From Microbacteriaceae bacterium (GTDB lineage: Bacteria; Actinomycetota; Actinomycetes; Actinomycetales; Microbacteriaceae), in the NCBI GenBank assembly GCA_027487865.1, contig JAIYCT010000003.1:62001-126000 (forward strand): a stretch of DNA of 64,000 bases, written 5' to 3'. A program made the position numbers and the translations under genes. This document shows positions 46,860 through 56,301 of the stretch, piece by piece; position 1 is the stretch's first letter; each line of letters begins with the position of its first letter. The notes under the pieces were generated by a model. That model made no database searches and was not told the origin of the DNA. It saw only the letters and a list, made by a program, of their open reading frames with translations.

Positions 46860-47873
46860 CTACTTCAAGCTGGAATCGAAGAAGCCAACCAATGCGGTTG
46901 CGTAGCGATCGGTTTCTGAAAGCATGCCCTCGGTGTGGTCGGCACCCTCGAAAGTCTCAAGGGTGATGTTCGAACCAACCGACTTGGCGTAGTCATAGAA
47001 GTCCACCGAAGACTGATACTTCAAACGCTGGTCAGCATCTCCGTGAAGGATCAGCATTGGCCTTGCGCCAGCCTTTTCGATCGAATCCTTGACTGAAGTC
47101 TCAGAGAGATTCACTCCGTGCAGCACAATTGCAGCACCCTGGGCAAACTGCCAAAGGAAAGCTGGGAGACCTTGGTATTCCAACTCTTGAGTAGCAGCAG
47201 CATTGAAGTCAAAGATGGTCCCCTCCATCGCAAAAGCAGACACCAGGTCAGTCTTTGCTGGAAGTAGCGAGGTTGCAATCGCACCTCCGGAAACACCAAA
47301 CATTCCAAGTGAGGTTGCTGGAATTCCCTTTTCGGTGTTCAACCACTTGGCTACCTCCGCGAAGTCTGACGACTCCTGCTGGCCAGCGGAGTGACGACCA
47401 TCGGTGCAGGTTGATTCTCCTGCGTCGCGCTGGTCAACTAGCAGTACGTTGTAGCCACCTTTAACCAACATCGCTGTCGGCAGAAGGGTGTTGAAGTCCT
47501 GCTTGCTGGTGCCGATTCCGTGGGTGACAATTACGGTCTTTTTGGTCTCATCAAAATTAGGTGCGATCCACCAGGCTGCAAGTTCAATGCCCTCTGCAAC
47601 TGGGATTCTTAGCTCTTCATAGGCGACGTCCGTAAGCCACCAGTCACTGAGGTCGTAATCGACCCACTTGTTCCAACCCTCACCGGGGAACGGGCCGTTG
47701 TCTACTCCTGCGGTGTAGAACTCTGCTGGGGTGTGATTGATGTCATCTGCATTGACTGCGCACTCGACTTTGGTGCCGGTTTGATAGACGTAGTCACCTA
47801 CCGCTAGCCCACCTCCTGCAACTAGTAGAACTAGACCGGAAGCAACGACTGTAATCACCCTTGATTTACGCAT
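46860..47873 (-). CDS. Membrane-anchored alpha/beta hydrolase
   Basis: It is 337 residues with an N-terminal hydrophobic segment at about 7-28 (signal or anchor). The hydrolase core has the oxyanion segment VTHGIGTSKQDF, the nucleophile elbow GVSGGAI (Ser), an acid in LHGDADQRL and His in GADHTEGM. It resembles serine-aminopeptidase / YfhR-like esterases; the substrate is unknown. TAACCT lies six bases before the ATG. Confidence 0.88.
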   Translation of the reverse strand: MRKSRVITVVASGLVLLVAGGGLAVGDYVYQTGTKVECAVNADDINHTPAEFYTAGVDNGPFPGEGWNKWVDYDLSDWWLTDVAYEELRIPVAEGIELAAWWIAPNFDETKKTVIVTHGIGTSKQDFNTLLPTAMLVKGGYNVLLVDQRDAGESTCTDGRHSAGQQESSDFAEVAKWLNTEKGIPATSLGMFGVSGGAIATSLLPAKTDLVSAFAMEGTIFDFNAAATQELEYQGLPAFLWQFAQGAAIVLHGVNLSETSVKDSIEKAGARPMLILHGDADQRLKYQSSVDFYDYAKSVGSNITLETFEGADHTEGMLSETDRYATALVGFFDSSLK

Positions 47874-47879
47874 CCCACA

Positions 47880-47885
47880 AGGTTA
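47880..47885 (-). promoter_or_regulatory. -10 hexamer of a probable leaderless promoter (hydrolase gene)
   Basis: TAACCT on the minus strand ends six bases before the ATG at 47873. Farther upstream, AATTGTC (47897-47903) and GACAATT (47926-47932) form a 7-bp inverted repeat in the divergent spacer. Confidence 0.5.
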
Positions 47886-48042
47886 GTGGCGAATCTAATT
47901 GTCCGACAGCGGTTTTTGCCGACCAGACAATTCACCGGACTATTTATTGCGATGCCTTGAAAATTGGGCACGGGTTCAGTTATCGACCCTGATCGACTTT
48001 GTAGACCAGAATTGAGGCAACAAAAGATTGATAGGGGAAGTT

Positions 48043-48435
48043 ATGTTTTGTCAGGGATGCGGTACTGAGTTTGCACCGGGTGCAACTTTCTGTTCACAGT
48101 GCGGACGACCAAAGCCGGGTAGCACTCAAGAGGCCGCCCCGCAGCAAATGCCAGCCACGCAGTATCAAGTGACCCAGGTGCCGCAGACCTCAGGTCTCGC
48201 GGTTGGAGCTCTGGTTGCTGCGATATTCATCCCTATCTTGGGGCTAATTCTTGGCTATGTCGCTCGCAATGACATCCGCTCTGCTAACCCTCCGAAGGGT
48301 GGAGACGGCGTGGCAACAGCGGCGATCGTGATCGGTTGGATTTTCACGATTCTTGGTTTCTTCTCGTTGATTTTCTTTATCTTCTTCTGGGCCGAATTCA
48401 TGCCACTGTTCTTGGACTCCTATTCCGAGTATTAG
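48043..48435 (+). CDS. Zinc-ribbon membrane protein with DUF4190-like domain
   Basis: It is 130 residues from ATG at 48043, preceded by GGGGAAG. An N-terminal zinc ribbon with two Cys pairs (FCQGCGTEFAPGATFCSQCG) is followed by a Gln/Pro-rich linker and two membrane helices at about 50-75 and 88-120 (SGLAVGALVAAIFIPILGLI) of the DUF4190 type. Function is unknown; such proteins are common in Actinobacteria. Confidence 0.85.
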   Translation: MFCQGCGTEFAPGATFCSQCGRPKPGSTQEAAPQQMPATQYQVTQVPQTSGLAVGALVAAIFIPILGLILGYVARNDIRSANPPKGGDGVATAAIVIGWIFTILGFFSLIFFIFFWAEFMPLFLDSYSEY

Positions 48436-48547
48436 GCCCTGTTTTCGAAGGAAAACATTTACCTTGCCCTATCGCCAATTGGCTTGATTGGTGTTACTTT
48501 GAACCTTGGGTGATGGGTACTCGTTGTTCCCGTCGAGCGGGGTAAAA

Positions 48548-51500
48548 ATGAGCAAGGCTTTTTCACGGGTTCTTTCGGTCACAATTGCCACACTGCTGAT
48601 GCTTTTAGGTCAGGGCACTGTTGCGATGGCCGCTAATGAACAGACATTCCAAGGCGAAGAAATCATCGCCAACCAGCTGATTGTTCAGCTGGAAAAGGAT
48701 GCCCCGGCTCCTCAAGAAGTCTTTAGCTCGGGATCAGTCCTTGGCTACACAGCCATTGGAATGGAGGGTGCCGGCACCTACTTGGTGAAGGTAAACCCAT
48801 TCGACTCGCTCGCCACCAACCTTTCTCGTATTCAAGCATTCGACGGAGTCGGATTTGCAGAGCCGAACTACGAGGTTGAACTTGATAACACCAGCAATGA
48901 CACTAGGTATGTAGATGGCAGCATGTGGGGGCTTTACGGTGCCACCAGTGCCTCAACCTCAAGCCCAACCAGTTCGAACGGCGTAAACGCAGCTGGAGCA
49001 TGGGCCAAGGGCTACACCGGATCTCGCGCGGTATACGTTGCGGTTATCGACTCCGGCATCAACGTTTCTCACCCTGACCTTGCAGCGAATATTTGGACCA
49101 ATGCTCAAGAGACCCCGGGCGATGGCATCGACAACGATGCCAACGGCTTTATCGATGACATCAACGGTTATGACTTTCTGAACAACGATGCAACCGTCTA
49201 TGACGCCGGCGAACACCCACACGGAACTCACGTAGCGGGAACCGTTGGCGCAGTTGGTGGCAATGGAACTGGTGTCACTGGTGTCGCCTGGCAGGTGAGC
49301 CTGATCTCGGCCAAGATCGTGAACGCTAGCGGTCAGGCAGCTATCGCAGATGCAATTGAGGCAATTGATTACATCACCATGCTTCGCATGAAAAAGGGTC
49401 TAGATATCATTGCGAGCAATAACTCTTGGGGTGGCACTGCCTACTCACGCTCGCTTGAAAACGCCATCAAACGTGGTGGCGATGTTGGAATCATCTTCGT
49501 GGCGGCAGCTGGAAACGATGCCACAGATCTTGGAACCACCGCTCAATACCCAGCCGCCTATGACTGCACCACCCCACACCGCCCATTTGACTGTGTGGTT
49601 TCGGTTGCTGCAATTGACCAGGCCGGCTTACTTGCAAGCTACTCAAACTTCTCTTCGACCAAGGTTGACCTAGCGGCCCCTGGATCGAACATTCTTTCCA
49701 CTTCGGGTGATGGCTACGCAACCCTGAGCGGTACTTCGATGGCAACGCCTCACGTCACTGGAGCAATCGCGCTCTGTCTTGCTGCCTACCGCGGCACCAC
49801 CGCTGAGCAAGCGATTGCAAAACTGAAATCAACCACCACCGCGATGGGAACTCTAACCGGCAAGGTTTCAAGCGGCGGACGACTAAATGTTGCGGCATTT
49901 GTTGACTCATGTGTTTCTGAGACAACCGCGCTCTCCGGTGCGGTTTCAAACACCAAGCTTTCAGCTTTGTACACCGACCGCGTGCGAGTCGACTGGGATG
50001 ACACTGTTGCCGGCGACTACGAGCAAGAACTTCAGATCTCGGTCGGACCAAACGGCTGTGCCGGACCATTCACCCACTTCGGTTACATCGGTCCTGGACT
50101 TACTGCCCTTCCGGTATTCAATCTTCAGGAAGCCCAGTTCTACTGCTTCCAGGTTCGCGGTATTCGCGATGCCACAACCACCACGTGGAACAAGTCCAAC
50201 GTGGCAATCACCTGGACCAGCAACTTGCCATACATCACCGGAAAGGTGACCCTGGCAGATGGTGTTACCCCGGTTGCAAAGATGCCGGTTAAGTGGCTGG
50301 CTTCTGGTGCATACGCAGGCCTAGATAACTCAAATGCCCTGGTTGGTTACACCAACCTCGCAGGTGAGTATGTGCTTCAGGTTCCTAATGGCACCGAGGG
50401 TGAGCTATTCCTAAACACCTCACGCTGGGCCAACAGAGGTCTTGACACCATTCCTCCAACCCCTTGGGGCATGGAGGCCGGCGGCAAGCTGACCATTACC
50501 CAGGACACCGTGGTCGATATCAAGGTGCCGAGCATCAAGACCACGACCGTCACTGTCGTTCAGCACGGCACTAACCAGCCGGTTGTTGGTGGCAAGGTGC
50601 AGTTTGTTGGAGACACCAAGGGCTGTGTTACTGGAAGCTACACTCCATTTGCATCTGCGATTACCCCACGCTGTCTATCCTGGCCAGCCGGCTATGCCCA
50701 CTCAGGTCCGGTGACCGATGCCCAGGGCAAGGTGACGCTAGCAATTTTGGATACCACTCACGTGGCTAATTCCAACTATGAGTTCATGGTCATCGATCCG
50801 CAGAACGCTGCAAAGAGCACAACCTTTAACCTCACCCCTACCTCGAGTGCGACTGTCACCGTGGTTATGAACCCACCGGTTGTTTTCTCCGGCAAGGTGT
50901 TCATGGCTGATGGCACAACCCCGGTCTCGGGAGCGGTTGTGAACTGGCTAAACGATGGTCAGTACGCCGGCCTGGAGAACTCCAATGCTTTGAAAGCAAC
51001 TACCAACAGCAGCGGTCAGTACTCACTTTCAGTGCCTGCCGGAACCCTTGGTCGTTTGTTTGTCAGCACTAGCCGCTCACCAAAGAATGTATCTCCAACA
51101 TCCCCACAGCTTCCTTGGGGACTTGAAGCTGGCGGTATGACCAGCTCGTCAGTGAGCAAAGAGATTAACCTCGTGATGCCAGCTCAGAACAATGTCACCG
51201 TGAATGTCACAAACGGTTCGACTGGAGTATCTATGTCTGGGGCGATCTTGGAGTTTGTTGGCTACACCAAGACTTGTGTAACCGGTAGCTACACGCCTTT
51301 CGCTGGTGCTACTAACGCTGCCTGTAGCACTTGGCCTGGTGGCTACGCCCACTCAGCTCCTCGAGCTAACTCGTCAGGTGTTGTGAAGATCGCAATCTTT
51401 GCTCAGCAGCACTTGACATCAGGCACTGCCAAGCACGATTTCTTGGTGCGCGATGCAAATGACACCTCAAGAACCACAAACCTGAGCGTCACAACCACTA

Positions 51501-53428
51501 CCGACACCACTTTGAATGTCGTAATGAACCAGCCGGTGACTGTCACCGGAAAGGTCTTCCTAGCTGATGGCACAACTCCGGTAGCGGGAGCTCCGGTCAA
51601 GTGGCTAAACGATGGTCAATACGCAGGTCTGGATAACGAGAACGCAATCACCGCGACCACCAATGCCAGCGGTGAATACTCGCTAACGGTTCCCAATGGA
51701 ATCTTGGGTCGACTCTTCGTAAACACTTCTCGCAGAGCTAACAGCGCGACACCAACCTCTCCGGTTATCCCTTGGGGTCTAGAAGCCGGTGGAAACACCA
51801 CCTTTACCCAGTCAAGAGCGGTGAACATCGTGCTGCCGGCTCAGAACCTGATTAAGTTCCAGGTCAAGGAGTGGGCTTCAAACACCGCCGTTGCCGGCGC
51901 GTTTGTTGAGTTCTCCGGCTACACCAAGGCCTGCAAGTCGGCAAGCTACACACCATTCCCTGGTGCAACCGCTCCGATCTGTACCACCTGGCCTGGTGGC
52001 TACCCGCACTCTGAGCCATTGACCAATGCCAGTGGTGAAGTGACGGTTGCGGTGTTTGCGGCCTCGATTATGAACGACAACAACTACACCTGGAACATCA
52101 CCCACCCGATCGACTCAGCTCGAGTCGCACAGGTGAGTTTTGTGGCATCGCAGAGCGCAACCATTGCGGTTGTCATGCCAGGAACTCCAAGCCAGCCTGA
52201 GCAGCCTTCCGCGACCGCACTAACCAATGAGGTCCGCTTGAACTGGACCGAACCTTGGAACGGTGGAGCGTTTATTGACTACTACAAGGTCTGGGTATCG
52301 CTATCCGCCTCAGGTCCATTCACCTTGGTATCTAGTGGTGGTTGTGCTGGAAACGTAGCTCCTGATCTTCGTAGCTGTGTGGTTACCAACCTGACCCCGG
52401 GAGTTACCTACTACTTCGCGATCATCGCCCACAACGTGATTGGTTACAGCCAGCTTTCAATGGCAGTTTCCTCAACACCAAAGGCAGCGATCTCAAGCTT
52501 CACAAGTTCCCCAACCCCAACCATCACGGGCTCTGCCCAAATCGGGCAGTTCCTGATTGCCGAGCCAGGTGCCTGGGATTCAGGAACTGCCTTTGATTTC
52601 GAGTGGCTAAAGGATGGCAGTGCAATTGCAGGTGCTGTTGGCTCTAGCTACTTGATCAAGGCATCTGATGCCGGTAAGGCCATCACGGTCAAGGTCACCG
52701 GTCGAAAGACCGGTTTCCAGAGCGTGACCAAGAACTCCACCGCAACCACGCCAACCTGGCCAACCGGTGCACGTCTGATTGCAATTACCGGCTCGCCGGT
52801 GATTGGCCAGCTACTGGTTGCGCAACGATCAACCCTGGTCAGTGCCGGAGATGTTGGCTACCAGTGGCTAAGAGAAGGCCAGGCAATTAGTGGTGCGACT
52901 ACTGAGACCTATGAGCCAACCCTTGCGGATGTCGGTCAAGCCATCTCGGTGCAGCTAACTGGAACAGTGCTAAGTGCGGCACCTGCCGATGCAAGGATCG
53001 CAACCGTGAAGATCGCATCGCTGGTATCCGAAGTTGTCGTGGCAACCGGACCTGGATTGCTTGTGGCTGCTCCACCGATCCCAATTGCAATTCCAACCGT
53101 TACGCCACCGGTTCCAACTCAGAGCGCTGCGGCTCCGTATGCGCAGAGCTACCTACCTGCATTTATCGGCAAGGCCTTCAACCTAACCGCAGCCCAGAAG
53201 GCAGCGGTCAAGGAGATCCTCAAGGGCAGTACCGCGAGCAAGTTCCTTTGCACCGCAATCAGACTGACCAACGGGCCTGCATCACAGAACGTCTTGTTCC
53301 TAAAGAGGGCAAAGGCTGTTTGTGACTATGCCAAGACTCAAAGGCCAGCACTCTCAACCTGGTTCCAGTCAAAACCGACCAAGGTCAACAGCTTCGCCGG
53401 CAAGGTATTGGTGGGGCTGAGGGGCTAA
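48548..53428 (+). CDS. Large secreted subtilase (S8) with repeat and Fn3 domains
   Basis: Secreted serine protease, 1626 residues from the ATG at 48548. Signal peptide 1-29; an inhibitor-like prodomain to about 110; S8 catalytic domain with Asp168 (VAVIDSGI), His228 (HPHGTHVAG), oxyanion Asn323 and Ser397 (LSGTSMATPHVTG). Then a beta-domain, three ~218-residue carboxypeptidase-regulatory-like repeats at about 563-1210, an Fn3 domain (about 1215-1305), two Ig-like repeats with FEWLKDG and YQWLREG, and a C-terminal domain with two Cys. No sortase motif or RTX repeats are visible. Base use matches the neighbours. It ends convergent to the GH16 operon. Confidence 0.95.
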   Translation: MSKAFSRVLSVTIATLLMLLGQGTVAMAANEQTFQGEEIIANQLIVQLEKDAPAPQEVFSSGSVLGYTAIGMEGAGTYLVKVNPFDSLATNLSRIQAFDGVGFAEPNYEVELDNTSNDTRYVDGSMWGLYGATSASTSSPTSSNGVNAAGAWAKGYTGSRAVYVAVIDSGINVSHPDLAANIWTNAQETPGDGIDNDANGFIDDINGYDFLNNDATVYDAGEHPHGTHVAGTVGAVGGNGTGVTGVAWQVSLISAKIVNASGQAAIADAIEAIDYITMLRMKKGLDIIASNNSWGGTAYSRSLENAIKRGGDVGIIFVAAAGNDATDLGTTAQYPAAYDCTTPHRPFDCVVSVAAIDQAGLLASYSNFSSTKVDLAAPGSNILSTSGDGYATLSGTSMATPHVTGAIALCLAAYRGTTAEQAIAKLKSTTTAMGTLTGKVSSGGRLNVAAFVDSCVSETTALSGAVSNTKLSALYTDRVRVDWDDTVAGDYEQELQISVGPNGCAGPFTHFGYIGPGLTALPVFNLQEAQFYCFQVRGIRDATTTTWNKSNVAITWTSNLPYITGKVTLADGVTPVAKMPVKWLASGAYAGLDNSNALVGYTNLAGEYVLQVPNGTEGELFLNTSRWANRGLDTIPPTPWGMEAGGKLTITQDTVVDIKVPSIKTTTVTVVQHGTNQPVVGGKVQFVGDTKGCVTGSYTPFASAITPRCLSWPAGYAHSGPVTDAQGKVTLAILDTTHVANSNYEFMVIDPQNAAKSTTFNLTPTSSATVTVVMNPPVVFSGKVFMADGTTPVSGAVVNWLNDGQYAGLENSNALKATTNSSGQYSLSVPAGTLGRLFVSTSRSPKNVSPTSPQLPWGLEAGGMTSSSVSKEINLVMPAQNNVTVNVTNGSTGVSMSGAILEFVGYTKTCVTGSYTPFAGATNAACSTWPGGYAHSAPRANSSGVVKIAIFAQQHLTSGTAKHDFLVRDANDTSRTTNLSVTTTTDTTLNVVMNQPVTVTGKVFLADGTTPVAGAPVKWLNDGQYAGLDNENAITATTNASGEYSLTVPNGILGRLFVNTSRRANSATPTSPVIPWGLEAGGNTTFTQSRAVNIVLPAQNLIKFQVKEWASNTAVAGAFVEFSGYTKACKSASYTPFPGATAPICTTWPGGYPHSEPLTNASGEVTVAVFAASIMNDNNYTWNITHPIDSARVAQVSFVASQSATIAVVMPGTPSQPEQPSATALTNEVRLNWTEPWNGGAFIDYYKVWVSLSASGPFTLVSSGGCAGNVAPDLRSCVVTNLTPGVTYYFAIIAHNVIGYSQLSMAVSSTPKAAISSFTSSPTPTITGSAQIGQFLIAEPGAWDSGTAFDFEWLKDGSAIAGAVGSSYLIKASDAGKAITVKVTGRKTGFQSVTKNSTATTPTWPTGARLIAITGSPVIGQLLVAQRSTLVSAGDVGYQWLREGQAISGATTETYEPTLADVGQAISVQLTGTVLSAAPADARIATVKIASLVSEVVVATGPGLLVAAPPIPIAIPTVTPPVPTQSAAAPYAQSYLPAFIGKAFNLTAAQKAAVKEILKGSTASKFLCTAIRLTNGPASQNVLFLKRAKAVCDYAKTQRPALSTWFQSKPTKVNSFAGKVLVGLRG
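50234..52180 (+). repeat. Three tandem ~218-residue repeats inside the subtilase
   Basis: Units begin at about 50234, 50888 and 51545 (residues 563, 781 and 1000). Each holds GKV..ADG.TPV, a W-L core with YAGL-N, LF-NTSR, P-WG-EAGG, then C-[VK]-[TS]-SYTPF and C-WP-GY-HS. Units 2 and 3 are most alike (both WLNDGQYAGL). Each unit carries one conserved Cys pair. DNA identity is moderate, so they are old duplications. Confidence 0.85.
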
Positions 53429-53437
53429 AGAGGATAG

Positions 53438-53464
53438 GTGTTCAACAACCTAGTTGTTGAACAC
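53438..53464. terminator. Perfect hairpin between subtilase and GH16 operon
   Basis: GTGTTCAACAAC and GTTGTTGAACAC form a 12-bp perfect stem around a 3-base loop. The loop is the stop codon of the convergent GH16 gene, so the stem includes its last four codons. No T-run follows, so it may act as a bidirectional terminator or protect both 3' ends. Confidence 0.6.
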
Positions 53465-55450
53465 TTGGCCCTGGCCGTTCAGTTGGTAGTAGCGGACGTA
53501 GTCAATCTTCATTTGGGCTGTGGTCCAGCCGTCGTAAGCGTCTGAGAAACCACCCGCAGGTGAGATGGCGTTGTTCAGAATGATGAAGAACGGGTGGTTG
53601 AACGCCCAGGATCCACTTTGATTCAGTGTGCTGCTGGTCTCTTCCAAGATCTTTACTCCGTCGACATAAATCGCTAGGTAGTTTTCCAGCCAGTGGACTT
53701 TGTAGACGTGATAGGCGTTCGCGTAGTTGCCACCACTTGCCTCACCGTATTCGTAAGCGTCGTTACCACCGTTAGACCAGTGGATTGCGCCGGCAACTCT
53801 GGATCCAGACTTGCCCTCCATGATGTCAATCTCACCTGATGCTGGCCAGCCCACCGAAGTGATGTTGGTGCCCAACATCCAAAACGCTGGCCAGTTGGCA
53901 CCACCGATTGGGTTTTGAATCCTTGCCTCAATCACGCCATACATGAAGGAGACCTTGCCCTGGGTGTCAAATCTTCCGCTGGTGAATGGACAGGTTCCAG
54001 ACCATGCCAAACAGCTTCCAACTGAGGCTGGAGTAGTTACCCGCCTAGATGTAATAACCGCATTGCCCTGACCATCCAGCTGGTTCGCATCGGGGATGAA
54101 CTGCTGCTGCTCATTGTTGTGGCAAGTGCCACCACCGTTAGCAGAAGAGTGCCCACAGGTTCTCGATGTCCACCTAGAGCCATCAAGTGCTCCGGTGCCA
54201 TCAAAGTTTTCCTCCCAGAGCAGGCTGCCCTGAGTGAAAGCGGGTGCGGAAGATCCCGGCACTGTTGTCTGCGTGGCGGTTACCGCTGGGAATGAGACCT
54301 GATCGAAGTAATAGGTTGCACCACCGGTAGTGCTGCCAAAGGCATAGAAGATTACGGCCTTTCGGTATTGAATGTCCGTGCTGTAAGCCGGTGAGCCGCC
54401 TCTAGGGCTATCAAAGTTGAAACTGAGGGTCTGCCAACCCACCGATCCGGCTGTCACCATGGTTTCCACGTAGCGGCTGGAGTTTGCTGCATCCTCAAGC
54501 TTTAGGAGCACCGGCTGGTTTGCAGCCGGGGAGTAGAAGTTGAGAGTGACGGTCTTACTAGTTGCGCTAATCAGGTTCACGCCACTGGCAGCGGTGTAGA
54601 AAACAGTTCCAGCAAAGCTCTCCGCGCCGCGGACCACCTTGACAGCTTTTGTTGAGCCACCGGTTCCGCCGCCAGGATGTGCATCGACGCCTGCGACATC
54701 GCCACCAAAACCAATAAGTTCTGCTCCACCCTCAAAATCCAAAGTGATCGGCGTGCTGGTTAGCGTTGTGACAGTGGTGCTTGGGGTCCCCGATTGATTT
54801 GAAACAGCACTAGAACCACCGGCGTAGCCGCCAACGATAGTGCCCACGGAAACTGGCGGGGTTGGCGGAGGAGTTGTGCCGCCGGTGCCAGGAGAGCTGG
54901 TTACCGGCGCAGGTGGAGAAGTGGGCTGCCCAGTGTTTGGTGAGACGCTGGGTGAGAGGGTGGGTGAAATGGTCGGAGAGCTAGTTACCGGAAGGCTAGG
55001 CGAAACTGTCGGAGAAACCGTTGGTGACTTTGTTGCCTGCACGGTTGGAGCCTGATACTTCGAAAGCGCTTTGATAGCGCGGCAATTCTTCAGAGCAGGG
55101 TCGCTGGCATCCTTGACGCATTTATTGCTTCCGGCGCCACCGTCAACATAGTCAATGCCCGGTCCACCGTAAATCTGGTCGTGGCCAGCACCTGCTGAAA
55201 TGCGGTCATTGCCCTTGCCGCCATCGATGACATCATTGCCCGAGGAACCATAAATCAGGTCATTGCCGCCGAGACCGCAGATCACATCCGATGCGTAGGT
55301 ACCAACTAAAACGTCGTCCTTTTGAGTGCCGATAATGGTGCACTTAGCGCCGGTAATAGCAAGCTCTGCCGCACTTACATTGAGCGGGCCTGAGATGGTG
55401 GCCAAAATCAGCGTGAGCGGCAGTAAGAAACCTGCCAGTGGTTTTCTCAT
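53450..55450 (-). CDS. Secreted GH16 glycoside hydrolase with N-terminal RTX repeats
   Basis: Endo-beta-glucanase-type enzyme, 666 residues. Signal peptide 1-28; RTX-like calcium repeats at about 59-107 (GGNDLIYG, GNDVIDGG, GNDRISAG, and more); a Pro/Ser/Thr linker at about 135-200 with SPTVSP units; a carbohydrate-binding-like beta-domain at about 235-395; GH16 catalytic domain at about 405-660. The ExDxxE motif GEIDIMEG gives Glu540 (nucleophile), Asp542 and Glu545 (acid/base). Substrate is a beta-1,3 or mixed beta-glucan by family. It overlaps the preceding GH16 gene by four bases and is last in the operon. Confidence 0.93.
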   Translation of the reverse strand: MRKPLAGFLLPLTLILATISGPLNVSAAELAITGAKCTIIGTQKDDVLVGTYASDVICGLGGNDLIYGSSGNDVIDGGKGNDRISAGAGHDQIYGGPGIDYVDGGAGSNKCVKDASDPALKNCRAIKALSKYQAPTVQATKSPTVSPTVSPSLPVTSSPTISPTLSPSVSPNTGQPTSPPAPVTSSPGTGGTTPPPTPPVSVGTIVGGYAGGSSAVSNQSGTPSTTVTTLTSTPITLDFEGGAELIGFGGDVAGVDAHPGGGTGGSTKAVKVVRGAESFAGTVFYTAASGVNLISATSKTVTLNFYSPAANQPVLLKLEDAANSSRYVETMVTAGSVGWQTLSFNFDSPRGGSPAYSTDIQYRKAVIFYAFGSTTGGATYYFDQVSFPAVTATQTTVPGSSAPAFTQGSLLWEENFDGTGALDGSRWTSRTCGHSSANGGGTCHNNEQQQFIPDANQLDGQGNAVITSRRVTTPASVGSCLAWSGTCPFTSGRFDTQGKVSFMYGVIEARIQNPIGGANWPAFWMLGTNITSVGWPASGEIDIMEGKSGSRVAGAIHWSNGGNDAYEYGEASGGNYANAYHVYKVHWLENYLAIYVDGVKILEETSSTLNQSGSWAFNHPFFIILNNAISPAGGFSDAYDGWTTAQMKIDYVRYYQLNGQGQVFNN

Positions 55451-56301
55451 TTGCGAGTTACTGTGCCCACACCATTGATGGAGTAGTACCGAATGTAGTC
55501 CACGCTCATCTTGACGCCGTCGATGCTGTCGTCGAGCTGGCCGCCATCAAAGTCGCCGCCCATGGCTACGTTCAGGATCAAGAAGAAGTCTTGGTTGAAG
55601 ACGTAAGTGCCCGCCTTAACGCTCTTGTTGGTAAGGGTGTGAACCAGCTTTCCATCCACAAACCAGGAGATCTTGTTGGCTGCCCACTCAATCGCATAGA
55701 CGTGATAGTCATCAGACAGCGGAGTGCCGTAGCGCTTTGAACCAGTCTTGCTGGCAGCTCCCGAGTACCCAGGGCCGTGAGCACTAACAATTGCTAGGTC
55801 AGGTTCGCGACCACGAAGTTCGATGATGTCGATCTCACCGCACTTGGGCCAGCTCTTTGCCTTGATGTTGCTTCCCAGCATCCAGAAAGCCGGCCAAACA
55901 CCAGTGCCCGCGGGAAGCTTCATTCTGGCTTCCATGCGGCCGTATTTAAAGCGAATCTTGCCCTCGGTCTTGATGCGACCCGAGAAATACTGGCAATCTC
56001 CAAAGCAGTTGTATGGCAGCTCATCTTCGGCAACCGGCGGAATCTTGGTGACACTAATCTCAAGCTGGCCGTTTCCATTGGTCTTCACGGCATCTTCGGT
56101 GTACCACTGAAGCTCCTTGTTGCCCCAGCCACCACCTCCGAGGTCGTAGTCAAAGAATTTTGAGCTCGGTGCAGTTCCAGCCACCTCATTGAACTCCTGA
56201 GACCAGAGCAGTTTCTTTACCGTGGGTGCAGCAGCTACCGGATTCGAGAGGGTTATCAGCGAGAGCGCGATAACCGAGATGGTGGCAACAAATCTCTTCA
56301 T
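55447..56301 (-). CDS. Secreted GH16 glycoside hydrolase (single domain)
   Basis: It is 284 residues with a signal peptide at 1-25 (ending AAA) and then a lone GH16 domain. Catalytic Glu156, Asp158 and Glu161 are in CGEIDIIELRG. Aromatic residues WPAFWMLG and DYIRYYS are typical of laminarinase-like GH16. Its ATG shares one base with the stop of the upstream GH16 gene, and its stop overlaps the next start (ATGA), so the three genes are coupled. Confidence 0.95.
   Translation of the reverse strand: MKRFVATISVIALSLITLSNPVAAAPTVKKLLWSQEFNEVAGTAPSSKFFDYDLGGGGWGNKELQWYTEDAVKTNGNGQLEISVTKIPPVAEDELPYNCFGDCQYFSGRIKTEGKIRFKYGRMEARMKLPAGTGVWPAFWMLGSNIKAKSWPKCGEIDIIELRGREPDLAIVSAHGPGYSGAASKTGSKRYGTPLSDDYHVYAIEWAANKISWFVDGKLVHTLTNKSVKAGTYVFNQDFFLILNVAMGGDFDGGQLDDSIDGVKMSVDYIRYYSINGVGTVTRK

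Noticed and set aside
52500-53100. Separate gene for the C-terminal Ig-like part of the subtilase
   Set aside because: The frame is continuous from the signal peptide to 53428 without a stop or a start with a ribosome site.
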